The notes beneath the pieces were generated by a model. It did not search any database and was not told the origin of the DNA. It worked only from the letters and a program-made list of their open reading frames with translations. From contig NZ_LNSA01000001.1 in the NCBI RefSeq assembly GCF_001468465.1, forward strand, positions 124,001-188,000: a DNA stretch of 64,000 nt, in the 5' to 3' direction. Position numbers and translations under genes: made by a program. Positions 42,234-50,179 of the stretch are shown here, piece after piece (the first letter of the stretch is position 1; each line of letters begins with the position of its first letter). Source of the DNA: Sphingopyxis sp. H115 (GTDB taxonomy: Bacteria > Pseudomonadota > Alphaproteobacteria > Sphingomonadales > Sphingomonadaceae).

Positions 42234-42374
42234 GCTTGTCCCCTTCCCGGTATCGCTCTTTCGACCGGGCTAGCAGTCGCCCGTCGACGCTGCCAGTTCT
42301 TCGTCGAAACCTGTCGCTTGCATGTACGCCGTCAACGCATATGGTATACGAATATTTCAAACAGGGGATGCTTC

Positions 42375-45300
42375 ATGACGCGCTTCGCTCTCGCTCTCGC
42401 GGCGACTTTGGCTTGTTCGACCTCCGTCTGGGCGCAGACCGCGCCATTGGAGCCGACGGGGGCTGCCACGCCGGAGAAGTGGGACGTCAATGCGCCGCCC
42501 GGCATGGTGACGCGCAAGGTGTCAATCGCGGTGGACGAGGGCAGCTGGATGAACGTCGATGTGGCGCCTGATGGCCGCACGATAGCCTTCGATCTTCTGG
42601 GCGATATCTATACCATGCCGATCACGGGCGGGACGCCCACGCGGATAGCGGAGGGGCTCGCCTATGAACATCAGCCGCGCTTCTCGCCCGACGGCAAGCG
42701 GATCGCCTTCGTCTCCGATGCCGGCGGCGGCGATAATATCTGGCTGATGAACCGCGACGGCAGCGACAAGCGCCAGATCAGCAAGGAGGATTTCCGCCTT
42801 CTGAACCAGCCGAGTTGGAGCCCGGACGGCCAGTTCATCGTGGCGAAAAAGCATTTCACGACCGGCCGCTCGCTTGGCACCGGCGAGGTGTGGATGTATC
42901 ACGTCTCGGGCGGCGCCGGGGTCCCCCTTGTCAAGAAACCGAACGAGCGTCACCAGAAGGAACTGGGCGAGCCGACCTTCGCGCCCGATGGCAAGGGCGT
43001 CTATTACACGCGGAATGTGACGCCGGGCCCGATTTTCGAATATGCGCAGGACAGCAACACCGACCTGTTCCATATCGAACGCTACGATCTGAATGATGGC
43101 GAAGTGACCACGGTCGCGGGCGGCCCGGGCGGCGCCGTCCGGCCGTCGCCTTCCCCCGACGGCAAACGCCTCGCCTATGTCCGCCGCGAATCTACCCAGT
43201 CGAAACTCTATGTGAAGGATCTCGCGTCGGGCACCGAGCGCAAGGTTTACGAGGCGCTCGACCAGGATGTGCAGGAAACATGGGCGGTCACCGGCGTCTA
43301 TCCGAACATGAGCTGGACCCCTGACAGCAAGGATATCGTCTTCTGGGCGGGCGGCAAGCTGCGGCGCGTCAGCGGCGATGGCGGCGAGTCGCGCGTGATC
43401 CCGTTCGCGATCGACGACGACCGGGTCATCATCGACGCGACGCACCCCACCGTCGATGTCGCGCCCGACAGCTTTACGACCAAGATGCCACGCTGGGCCG
43501 AAGTGTCGCCCGATGGGCGGAGTGTCGTATTCGAAACGCTTGGCAAATTGTGGGTGAAGCCGGCGACCGGCGGTACGGCGCGGCGCTTGACCGACGCCAG
43601 GGACGGCGCCTTTGAACTATGGCCGAGCTGGTCGCGGGACGGGCGGCAAATCACCTTCGTGCGCTGGACCGATGCCGGGTTAGGCGAGGTCCACGTCATC
43701 GCCGCCGGCGGCGGTGCGTCGCGCAAGGTGACGGCGACGCCCGGCCATTTTGCCGAACCGCGTTTCTCGCCGGATGGCAAGATGATCGCCTTCGAAAAAC
43801 GCGGCGGCGGCGGCTTGCGGTCCGAACGCTGGGGCGCGAATCCGGGGATTTACCGCGTCGCCGCGGCGGGCGGCGACCCGCAGCGCATCAGCGACAATGG
43901 CGCCAAGCCGCAATTCGGCGCCGACAACGAACGTATCTTCATGGTCGCGAGCGCCGACGGAAAGAGCCAGCTGGTCAGCACCGATCTGCACGGGCAGGAC
44001 AAGCGCGTCCACGCCAACGGCGAGCTTGTCAGCGATTATGAAATCTCGCCGGATGGCCGCACCCTCGCTTTCCGCCAGAATTACGACGCCTACGTCGCTC
44101 CGCTGATGCCGGGGGGACAGGATGTGGCGCTGAGTACCAAGAGCGCGGCTCTCCCGGTAACGCGCGTCAGCGGCAGCGGCGCCGATTATGTCCATTGGTC
44201 CAACGGTGGGAGCAAGCTGCATTGGAGCCGCGGTTCGACGCTCTACAGCGCCGACCTCGCGAGCTTTTTCGCCAACGCGCCGGCCGACGACGAGACGCCC
44301 AAATTCGCCCCGCCGACCGAAGGCGTGTCGCTGGCGATGACCCAGGCATCGGCCAAGCCCAGGGGCACGGTGGTCGTGACCGGTGCCAGGATCGTCACCA
44401 TGGCAACAAGGGATGGCGGCATCATCGACAATGGGGCGATCGTGATCGAGGGCGATCGCATTACCGCGGTGGGGCCGGCAGGCGCCATCGCAGTGCCCGC
44501 CGGAGCTACAACGGTCGATGCGACGGGCAAGACGATCGTCCCCGGCTTCGTCGATGCGCACGCCCACGGGCCGCACGGTGACGACGAACTGGTGCCGCAG
44601 CAGAATTGGTCCGAAATCGCCAATCTCGCGATGGGAACGACCACGAGCCACAATCCGTCGTCACGTGCGTCGGAAATCTTCGTCTCCTCCGAAATGCAGC
44701 GCGCCGGTCTGATCCTCGCGCCGCGCATCTTTTCGACCGGTGAAGTCATCTATGGCGCGAAAGCGGCGGGCATTTACGCCGAGATCGAAAGCTACGAGGA
44801 TGCACTCGCGCATGTACGCCGGTTAAAGGCGCAGGGCGCCCACAGCGTCAAAAACTATAACCAGCCGCGCCGGGAACAGCGCCAGATGGTCGTCAAAGCC
44901 GCGCAGGCCGAAGGCATGGAGGTCGTGCCCGAGGGCGGATCGCTCTTCACGCAGGATGTAACGCTGATCCAGGACGGCAATTCGACTGTCGAGCATAATG
45001 TCCCGCTGCATGTTTTCTACAATGACCTCGTCCAGCTCTGGGGCCAGACCAATGTCGATTATACGCCGACGCTCGTCGTCACATACGGCGGACCGGCGGG
45101 CGATCCCTATTGGCGCGCGCACACCAATGTGTGGGAACAGCCGATCCTGACGAGGCACGCGCCGCCGGCCGAATTGGCTGCAAACAACAAGCGCCGCGTG
45201 ATCGCCCCCGAAAGCGACTATGTCGACGATGATTCGGCCCGCCAGTCTTGGAAGATCGCTCAGACGGGCCGGATGGTCTCGATCGGAGCGCACGGCCAGC

Positions 45301-45614
45301 AGTCAGGTTTGGGCGCGCATTGGGAAATCTGGTCCTTCGTACGCGGGGGCTGGAGCAATATCGACGCGCTGCGCGCCGCGACGATCATGCCTGCGACCTC
45401 ATTGGGCTATGGCAAGGATCTCGGATCGCTAGAGGCGGGCAAGCTCGCCGACCTTCTGATTCTCGACGGCGACCCGACGCAGGACATCCGCAACACCGAG
45501 AAGATCCACCGGGTGATGCTCGGCGGACGGCTCTACGATCCGCTGACGATGAACGAGGCCGAGACGGGCGATCGCAAGCGCCAGCCCTATTGGTGGGAGG
45601 CTGACAAGCCCTGA
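42375..45614 (+). CDS. exported TolB-type beta-propeller amidohydrolase
   Basis: 1079 residues with a signal peptide ending at VWA-QT. Residues about 50-640 are a beta-propeller made of repeats of the form RFSPDGKRIAFVSDAGG, SPDGRSVVFETLGKLW and RFSPDGKMIAFEK. The C-terminal third is an amidohydrolase, beginning GTVVVTGARIVTM, with the metal motif VDAHAHGPHG and the histidine site EGGSLFTQDVTLIQDGNSTVEHNV, and ending GSLEAGKLADLLILDGDP. Fusions of this order are common in sphingomonads and Bacteroidetes; the substrate is probably an imide, peptide or cyclic amide. The ATG at 42375 is preceded by AGGGGATG. Confidence 0.9.
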   Translation: MTRFALALAATLACSTSVWAQTAPLEPTGAATPEKWDVNAPPGMVTRKVSIAVDEGSWMNVDVAPDGRTIAFDLLGDIYTMPITGGTPTRIAEGLAYEHQPRFSPDGKRIAFVSDAGGGDNIWLMNRDGSDKRQISKEDFRLLNQPSWSPDGQFIVAKKHFTTGRSLGTGEVWMYHVSGGAGVPLVKKPNERHQKELGEPTFAPDGKGVYYTRNVTPGPIFEYAQDSNTDLFHIERYDLNDGEVTTVAGGPGGAVRPSPSPDGKRLAYVRRESTQSKLYVKDLASGTERKVYEALDQDVQETWAVTGVYPNMSWTPDSKDIVFWAGGKLRRVSGDGGESRVIPFAIDDDRVIIDATHPTVDVAPDSFTTKMPRWAEVSPDGRSVVFETLGKLWVKPATGGTARRLTDARDGAFELWPSWSRDGRQITFVRWTDAGLGEVHVIAAGGGASRKVTATPGHFAEPRFSPDGKMIAFEKRGGGGLRSERWGANPGIYRVAAAGGDPQRISDNGAKPQFGADNERIFMVASADGKSQLVSTDLHGQDKRVHANGELVSDYEISPDGRTLAFRQNYDAYVAPLMPGGQDVALSTKSAALPVTRVSGSGADYVHWSNGGSKLHWSRGSTLYSADLASFFANAPADDETPKFAPPTEGVSLAMTQASAKPRGTVVVTGARIVTMATRDGGIIDNGAIVIEGDRITAVGPAGAIAVPAGATTVDATGKTIVPGFVDAHAHGPHGDDELVPQQNWSEIANLAMGTTTSHNPSSRASEIFVSSEMQRAGLILAPRIFSTGEVIYGAKAAGIYAEIESYEDALAHVRRLKAQGAHSVKNYNQPRREQRQMVVKAAQAEGMEVVPEGGSLFTQDVTLIQDGNSTVEHNVPLHVFYNDLVQLWGQTNVDYTPTLVVTYGGPAGDPYWRAHTNVWEQPILTRHAPPAELAANNKRRVIAPESDYVDDDSARQSWKIAQTGRMVSIGAHGQQSGLGAHWEIWSFVRGGWSNIDALRAATIMPATSLGYGKDLGSLEAGKLADLLILDGDPTQDIRNTEKIHRVMLGGRLYDPLTMNEAETGDRKRQPYWWEADKP

Positions 45615-45706
45615 CGGACGCACCCTTCCGGCGGCGGACCCGCGAAATTGTGACGAGAGGGTTGCAAGTCTCGCGGACCGCCGCTAGGGGCGTCACCTCT
45701 CAGCGA

Positions 45707-45796
45707 GGAGAGTTGGCTGAGTGGTCGAAAGCGTCGCACTCGAAATGCGAAGTGCCGGCAACGGTACCGAGGGTTCGAATCCCTCACTCTCCTCCA
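45707..45796 (+). tRNA. tRNA-Ser (anticodon CGA)
   Basis: A 90-nt gene with class II long variable arm. Acceptor GGAGAGT/ACTCTCC pairs fully. The anticodon stem TCGCA/TGCGA holds the loop CTCGAAA (anticodon CGA). The variable arm is GTGCCG-GCAA-CGGTAC and the T arm GAGGG-TTCGAAT-CCCTC. CCA is encoded (45794-45796). The discriminator is T (45793), whereas serine tRNAs usually have G at this position. Confidence 0.93.
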
Positions 45797-45851
45797 TTTT
45801 TTCCTGAATTCGACCACGGGCCACGACCGCCCCGGGACGGCCGCGTTGTTC

Positions 45852-46478
45852 TCAGCCCCGGATGCTGAGCAGCGACGGCGCGGTCAAAGATGCGACGACG
45901 GCGCCGACGATCAGGAACAGCACGATCGCGACGATGACGACGACCGCGGTGTAGCCAAGCGCTTTGTCTTTGGGCGCCTTCATCAGCACCGGAAGCCCGA
46001 GGTAGAGAAGATAGAGGCCATAGAGGCCGAACAGTGCACCGATCAGCCCGAGCGCGGGAATGAGCCCGAAGATCGCGCCGACCCAGCCCGCGGTCCCCGA
46101 ATAGGCAGCGACCTTCAGCGCTTGGGTCTGGTCCTTCTGCCCGCCGAAATTGGGTGCCAGCCCGTCGATGACGAGCGCGAGGATGAAGACGGTCGCGAGC
46201 GTCAGGCCGTAGGATAAAATCGCCGAACCCAATGCGCTTCCGATCGGCGGGTGATAAGTGACGCCAAAGGCGGTAAAACCGAAAACCTGCCCGCCGACGA
46301 ACTGCGCGATCGGCCCGATCGCCGCGAGCAGGACAACATAAGGGACATATATCGACTGCGTCGTTGCCGGTTCGGCTGCGATGACCGGCCATGTTTCCTT
46401 CGGCTTGAGCAGGATATCTTTCGCGCGCTGGACGATGCCGGATGAAGGTCCGGACATATTGGGTGGAATGTCAGCCAT
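45852..46478 (-). CDS. Yip1-family membrane protein
   Basis: 208 residues with five predicted membrane segments after a short cytoplasmic start (VQRAKDILLKPKETWPVIAAEP, the recognisable Yip1 N-terminal motif). Segments include YVPYVVLLAAIGPIAQFVG, SAILSYGLTLATVFILALVI, LIPALGLIGALFGLYGLYLLY and AVVVIVAIVLFLIVGAVVA. The bacterial members have no established function. The ATG at 46478 fits the family. Confidence 0.86.
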   Translation of the reverse strand: MADIPPNMSGPSSGIVQRAKDILLKPKETWPVIAAEPATTQSIYVPYVVLLAAIGPIAQFVGGQVFGFTAFGVTYHPPIGSALGSAILSYGLTLATVFILALVIDGLAPNFGGQKDQTQALKVAAYSGTAGWVGAIFGLIPALGLIGALFGLYGLYLLYLGLPVLMKAPKDKALGYTAVVVIVAIVLFLIVGAVVASLTAPSLLSIRG

Positions 46479-46656
46479 AATGCTTCTCCCCTGAAGATGC
46501 GGCCCGCATCCCGAACGGGAAATGCACAAGCCAGAGGAGCAATTTAGCCCGATTGGCCAGTCCATCTGTAACGCTGATCACAGCCGATTCGGCAAAGCGC
46601 GGCCCGTGCGAATGTAACGGACTTGAAACACGCGTAAACCGCCATAGATTGACCCT

Positions 46657-47031
46657 ATGACACCCGAGTCCTCTTCCGAACTTCCTGCAACCGTTACTGC
46701 CCCGCTGATCGGCCGCGCGCGATTTGCGCCGGGCGACATCGTGCGCCATCGCATGTTCGACTTTCGCGGCGTCGTGTTTGACATCGACCCCGTCTTTGCG
46801 AACACTGACGAATGGTACGAAGCAATCCCCGAGGAAATCCGCCCCTCGAAAGAGCAACCCTATTACCACTTGCTCGCCGAAAACGGCGATTCATCCTACA
46901 TTGCCTATGTAAGCCAACAAAATCTAATCGCTGATGGCGATGGCGGTCCCATCGATCATCCGCAGATCGAAGCGATGTTCGACGGGCTCGACCAGGGACG
47001 CTACCGCGTTCGCGCGCTCCACCGCCACTAA
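46657..47031 (+). CDS. hspQ: heat-shock protein HspQ (YccV family)
   Basis: 124 residues. The family core is easily followed: ARFAPGDIVRHRMFDFRGVVFDIDP, DEWYEA, and YYHLLAENGDSSYIAYVSQQNL. HspQ is a small protein that in enterobacteria acts as a Lon specificity factor and hemimethylated-DNA-binding protein (YccV). The N-terminal 18 residues extend beyond usual length. The 3' end is 5 bp from the convergent ABC permease gene. Confidence 0.9.
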   Translation: MTPESSSELPATVTAPLIGRARFAPGDIVRHRMFDFRGVVFDIDPVFANTDEWYEAIPEEIRPSKEQPYYHLLAENGDSSYIAYVSQQNLIADGDGGPIDHPQIEAMFDGLDQGRYRVRALHRH

Positions 47032-47036
47032 ATGGT

Positions 47037-47909
47037 TCACGCCTTCAGTTTCCAGCCTGACGCGAGCAGGCGATAGGTGACGACGCCGAGTACGATATTG
47101 ACCGCGAAGAGCATCAGCACCGCGGTAAGGATCGGGTTGGCGATCGTCGAATCGACCGTGCCGATAAAGCCATAGCGAAAGCCCATGATCGCGTAATAGA
47201 CGGGGTTGCCGTGCGCGATCGTCTGGAACCAGGGCGCAAGTTTGTCGACCGAATAGAATGTGCCCGACAAGAGCGCGAGCGGGGTCACGACGAAATTGGT
47301 CACGGCGGCCGCATGGTCGAATTTTTCGGCCCAGACCGAGGTGATCAAGCCCAGAAAACCGAGCATCATTGCTCCTAGGACGCCGAACAGGGCCACCGCC
47401 CACAAATGATCGGGTCCGACATGGACGCCGGGCCAAAAAAGCATCGCGAACCAAAGCGCCAGCCCGACGAGGATCGCGCGGGTGATTGCGGCGCCGACCA
47501 GCGCGATAATCAGCTCGCCGACCGCAAGCGGCGGCATCAGATAATCGACGATCGTCCCCTGAATTTTGCCGACGAGCAGCGAGAAACTGGAATTGGCGAA
47601 GCTGTTCTGGAGCATCGCCATCATGATAAGCCCGGGTGCAATAAAATCGGCGAACGGTACGCCAATGACTGTCCGGCCTGCACCGCCCAGTGCAACGGTA
47701 AAAATAACGAGGAACAGGAGCGTCGTAATCGCAGGAGCCCAGATAGTTTGCAGCTGGACCTTGAAAAACCGCCTTACCTCTTTGACATATAGCGCCTGCA
47801 TACCCGGAACGTTCAGGGTGTAGATATGAGGCACGCCGGGTTCGGCAAAGCTTGCGGGCGCGTCGGGATTTGTCGAGTCGGGGCGCGAAATTTGGGGCTG
47901 GTCGTTCAT
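47037..47909 (-). CDS. ABC-2 type transporter permease
   Basis: 290 residues with about six membrane spans (IWAPAITTLLFLVIFTVAL, APGLIMMAMLQNSFANSSFSLL, LIIALVGAAITRAILVGLAL, LWAVALFGVLGAMMLGFLGLIT, VVTPLALLSGTFYSVDKL, ILTAVLMLFAVNIVLGVVTY). This matches DrrB/YadH-type permeases that work with a separate ATPase. No ATPase gene is adjacent in the window. The start at 47909 includes about 35 polar residues before the first helix, in keeping with YadH-like proteins. Confidence 0.9.
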   Translation of the reverse strand: MNDQPQISRPDSTNPDAPASFAEPGVPHIYTLNVPGMQALYVKEVRRFFKVQLQTIWAPAITTLLFLVIFTVALGGAGRTVIGVPFADFIAPGLIMMAMLQNSFANSSFSLLVGKIQGTIVDYLMPPLAVGELIIALVGAAITRAILVGLALWFAMLFWPGVHVGPDHLWAVALFGVLGAMMLGFLGLITSVWAEKFDHAAAVTNFVVTPLALLSGTFYSVDKLAPWFQTIAHGNPVYYAIMGFRYGFIGTVDSTIANPILTAVLMLFAVNIVLGVVTYRLLASGWKLKA

Positions 47910-48032
47910 GGCGTTCTCGCCTATCGCCTCCCCGATCTTACCGCAAGCTGGGCAGCGACTGCTGCCGGTTCTGAAGGGCCGGCAATCCGGGTCGCCAAAT
48001 CGCCCGCGGCGGGCAATGATAAGGAATTGAAC

Positions 48033-48722
48033 ATGTCATGGACCGATGAGCGCATCGAAAGCTTGCGCAGCATGTGGGAAAAAGGGCTGACTGCCAGCCA
48101 GATCGCCGACGAATTGGGCGGCGTAAGCCGCAACGCAGTGATCGGCAAGGCGCACCGCCTCGGCCTGAAATCGCGCCCGTCACCCGTGAAGGCAACCGAA
48201 AAGGTAGCGAAGCCTTCGAGGCCTGCGGCGCCCCCTGCGCCCAAGGCCGCCGCGCCCGTTGCCGCAGCTCGCCCCGCTGCGCCTTCGGCACAACGGCCTG
48301 TCGCTGTCGCTCCGAAAATCGAGCCAAGGCCCGCCGTCGCGGCGTCGAACGAAGAGGGTGCGGATACGGCGCCGAAGCCCGACGCGCCGCGTATCGTGTC
48401 GATCGGTCCCGGCGGCTTCATTCGCCAAGGCCCGGGCGACCAGCAGGCGCCGATTCCGCCCGCGCCGCCGCGCCGGCTGGTACCCGCGAAGCCGAGCCCC
48501 GAAATCGCCGACAAGACGAGCCTGCTCGACCTCAACGACCGCATTTGCCGCTGGCCGATGGGGCATCCGGGGGAACCCGATTTCCATTTCTGCGGCGAAG
48601 CGGTGAACCCCGGCTTCCCTTATTGCGTCGAACATTGCGGCCGTGCCTATCAGGCGCAGTTGCCGCGCGGCACGCGTCGCCCGCCCCCGCCCCCGCCCTT
48701 TGGCGGCCCCCGGGTTCGTTAA
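48033..48722 (+). CDS. gcrA: GcrA cell-cycle regulator
   Basis: 229 residues. The N-terminal helix-turn-helix MSWTDERIESLRSMWEKGLT followed by ASQIADELGGVSRNAVIGKAHRLGL is diagnostic for GcrA. The middle is a long Pro/Ala-rich linker. The C-terminal region with CRWPMGHPGEPDFHFCGE and PYCVEHCGRAYQ binds the sigma-70 subunit in known members. GcrA activates cell-cycle genes at CcrM-methylated promoters and is confined to alphaproteobacteria. AAGGA precedes the ATG at 48033. Confidence 0.96.
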   Translation: MSWTDERIESLRSMWEKGLTASQIADELGGVSRNAVIGKAHRLGLKSRPSPVKATEKVAKPSRPAAPPAPKAAAPVAAARPAAPSAQRPVAVAPKIEPRPAVAASNEEGADTAPKPDAPRIVSIGPGGFIRQGPGDQQAPIPPAPPRRLVPAKPSPEIADKTSLLDLNDRICRWPMGHPGEPDFHFCGEAVNPGFPYCVEHCGRAYQAQLPRGTRRPPPPPPFGGPRVR

Positions 48723-48731
48723 GGGCGCCCG

Positions 48732-49127
48732 GTGCGGCCCTTCGGGCAGGATTTCGAATTTGCCCGCGCGCTCGGCATGCAAATGGTCGAGCGCGGCGAT
48801 GGTCGCTGCACGATGGCGATCGATATCGAACCGCAGCGGCATTTCAGCCCGCAAGGCGCGGCGCATGGCGGCGTCGCCTATTCGCTCGCCGACACCGCCA
48901 TGGGGGGGGCGCTGACCAGCCTCCTGCCCGATGATCAATGGTGCGCGACGCTCGAAATCAAGTTCAACTACCACATACGCGTGGGTGAAGGGCGCCTGAC
49001 CTGCGAAGCGCAGGTGCTGCACCGCGGCAAGCGCGTCGCCAACATCGAAGCGAAGCTGCATCAAGACGGTCGCCTGGTCAGTAGCGCCAATGGCAATTTC
49101 GCCATTTTTGCTGCGCCGGGTTCCTGA
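48732..49127 (+). CDS. PaaI/YdiI-type hotdog thioesterase
   Basis: 131 residues from a GTG at 48732, 9 bp after the gcrA stop. The hotdog fold shows DIEPQRHFSPQGAAHGGVAYSLADTAMGG, containing the catalytic region H-G-G-V of PaaI-type enzymes, and LEIKFNYHIRVGEGRLTCEAQ. These enzymes hydrolyse acyl-CoA thioesters, often phenylacetyl-CoA derivatives. The tight spacing suggests co-transcription with gcrA. Confidence 0.87.
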   Translation: MRPFGQDFEFARALGMQMVERGDGRCTMAIDIEPQRHFSPQGAAHGGVAYSLADTAMGGALTSLLPDDQWCATLEIKFNYHIRVGEGRLTCEAQVLHRGKRVANIEAKLHQDGRLVSSANGNFAIFAAPGS

Positions 49128-49136
49128 CACACGAAA

Positions 49137-49162
49137 GGCGCCGGACCTCTCGATCCGACGCC
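49137..49162. terminator. hairpin between convergent genes
   Basis: GGCGCCGGA (49137-49145) pairs with TCCGACGCC (49154-49162) with one mismatch and an 8-nt loop. It lies between the thioesterase and the convergent outer-membrane protein gene, the usual place for a bidirectional terminator, though no T-run is present. Confidence 0.4.
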
Positions 49163-49184
49163 TCCCGGTTCCGCTCCCAAGAGG

Positions 49185-50021
49185 TCAGAAGCGGAAACTG
49201 AGCGAACCACGCACGCTGTGCGTGCGGAAATGCGCGCTGCTGCGCTGGATGTCGGTACCGCCGCCATCGAGCAGGAAGGGATTGGTCGGCGGCGCGGTGC
49301 CCGCCCCGACGTTCACGACATAGTCCTTGTCCTTGAGGTCGGTGTAAAGATATTCGAGCCCGACCGCGATATTCTTGGTCACCATGACTTCGGCGCCGCC
49401 ACCGGCGGAATAGCCCCAGGCATTGGTCCGTCCGTTGTCGGCAAAGCTGTTCGCGGTGTTGCTCGTCGTGAAACGATTGTCGAGCTTCGCATAGGCGCCG
49501 CCGCCGGTCACATAAAACAGCGCGCCGCCGCCGGGCGTATAGCCGGCGCGGAGCCGAGCGCCGGCCTGCCAATCGGCTTCGCGGCTCATCGTGTAGCGCG
49601 CAGGCGTCGTGGAAAAGCCGCTGACGCTGTCGCGCGCCTCGCTGCGTCCGGCCTCGACGACTGCGCCGAGGACGAAATTGCCCATGCGCTTGTCATATCC
49701 CAGTCGCCCGAAATATTCCGGACCGTCCTTGTCGTTCTTGCACCCGGCGCCGGGCGTGCTGGTGGTTGCGGCGCCGTTGCAGAAGCCCGGCGAAAAGGCG
49801 TTCGCACCGCCCGAAGTCGTCACTTGGTCGCCATAGGTGCCGTCGCGGTCGGTGTCGAATACGAGTGTTTCGCCGCGGTCGCTACCCTGCAGCGTCGCGC
49901 CGCCAACGATGCTGACATAGGGCCCATCGAAATCCTGCGAGGTGTCGCGATCATCCTGGGCCATGGCGGGCATCGCCGCCGCACCGGCCGCAAGCGCGGC
50001 GAGGAGAGAGAGGTTCTTCAT
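49185..50021 (-). CDS. outer-membrane beta-barrel protein (Omp25/OmpA-like porin fold)
   Basis: 278 residues with a signal peptide ending at AMA-QDD (about residue 22). The mature chain alternates as an eight-strand barrel: GPYVSIVGGATLQG, YFGRLGYDKRMGNFVLGAVVEAG, GARLRAGYTPGGGALFYVTGGGAYAKL, GYSAGGGAEVMVTKNIAVGLEYLYTDL and a final SVRGSLSFRF ending in phenylalanine. GGAG sits 6 bp before the ATG at 50021. Such proteins give outer-membrane stability; a specific role is not known. Confidence 0.88.
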   Translation of the reverse strand: MKNLSLLAALAAGAAAMPAMAQDDRDTSQDFDGPYVSIVGGATLQGSDRGETLVFDTDRDGTYGDQVTTSGGANAFSPGFCNGAATTSTPGAGCKNDKDGPEYFGRLGYDKRMGNFVLGAVVEAGRSEARDSVSGFSTTPARYTMSREADWQAGARLRAGYTPGGGALFYVTGGGAYAKLDNRFTTSNTANSFADNGRTNAWGYSAGGGAEVMVTKNIAVGLEYLYTDLKDKDYVVNVGAGTAPPTNPFLLDGGGTDIQRSSAHFRTHSVRGSLSFRF

Positions 50022-50179
50022 TTTTTGCTCCACTTTTTGAATGACTTTGCAGTCGGCTCCCCAACCCGCCACGTTCATTCAAAGTTCCCCAATTGCACAG
50101 AAACGGGATGAACCGAGTGAAGCGGAAGCGCCGAAAAGCGGCCTTGCCAGCCGCCTTTCCAGCCCCCTATAGCGGAGGC

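Noticed and set aside
41601..42374. Upstream extension of the beta-propeller amidohydrolase
   Set aside because: The in-frame sequence before 42375 is antisense to the CoA-transferase and would bury the signal peptide; the ATG at 42375 has AGGGG before it.
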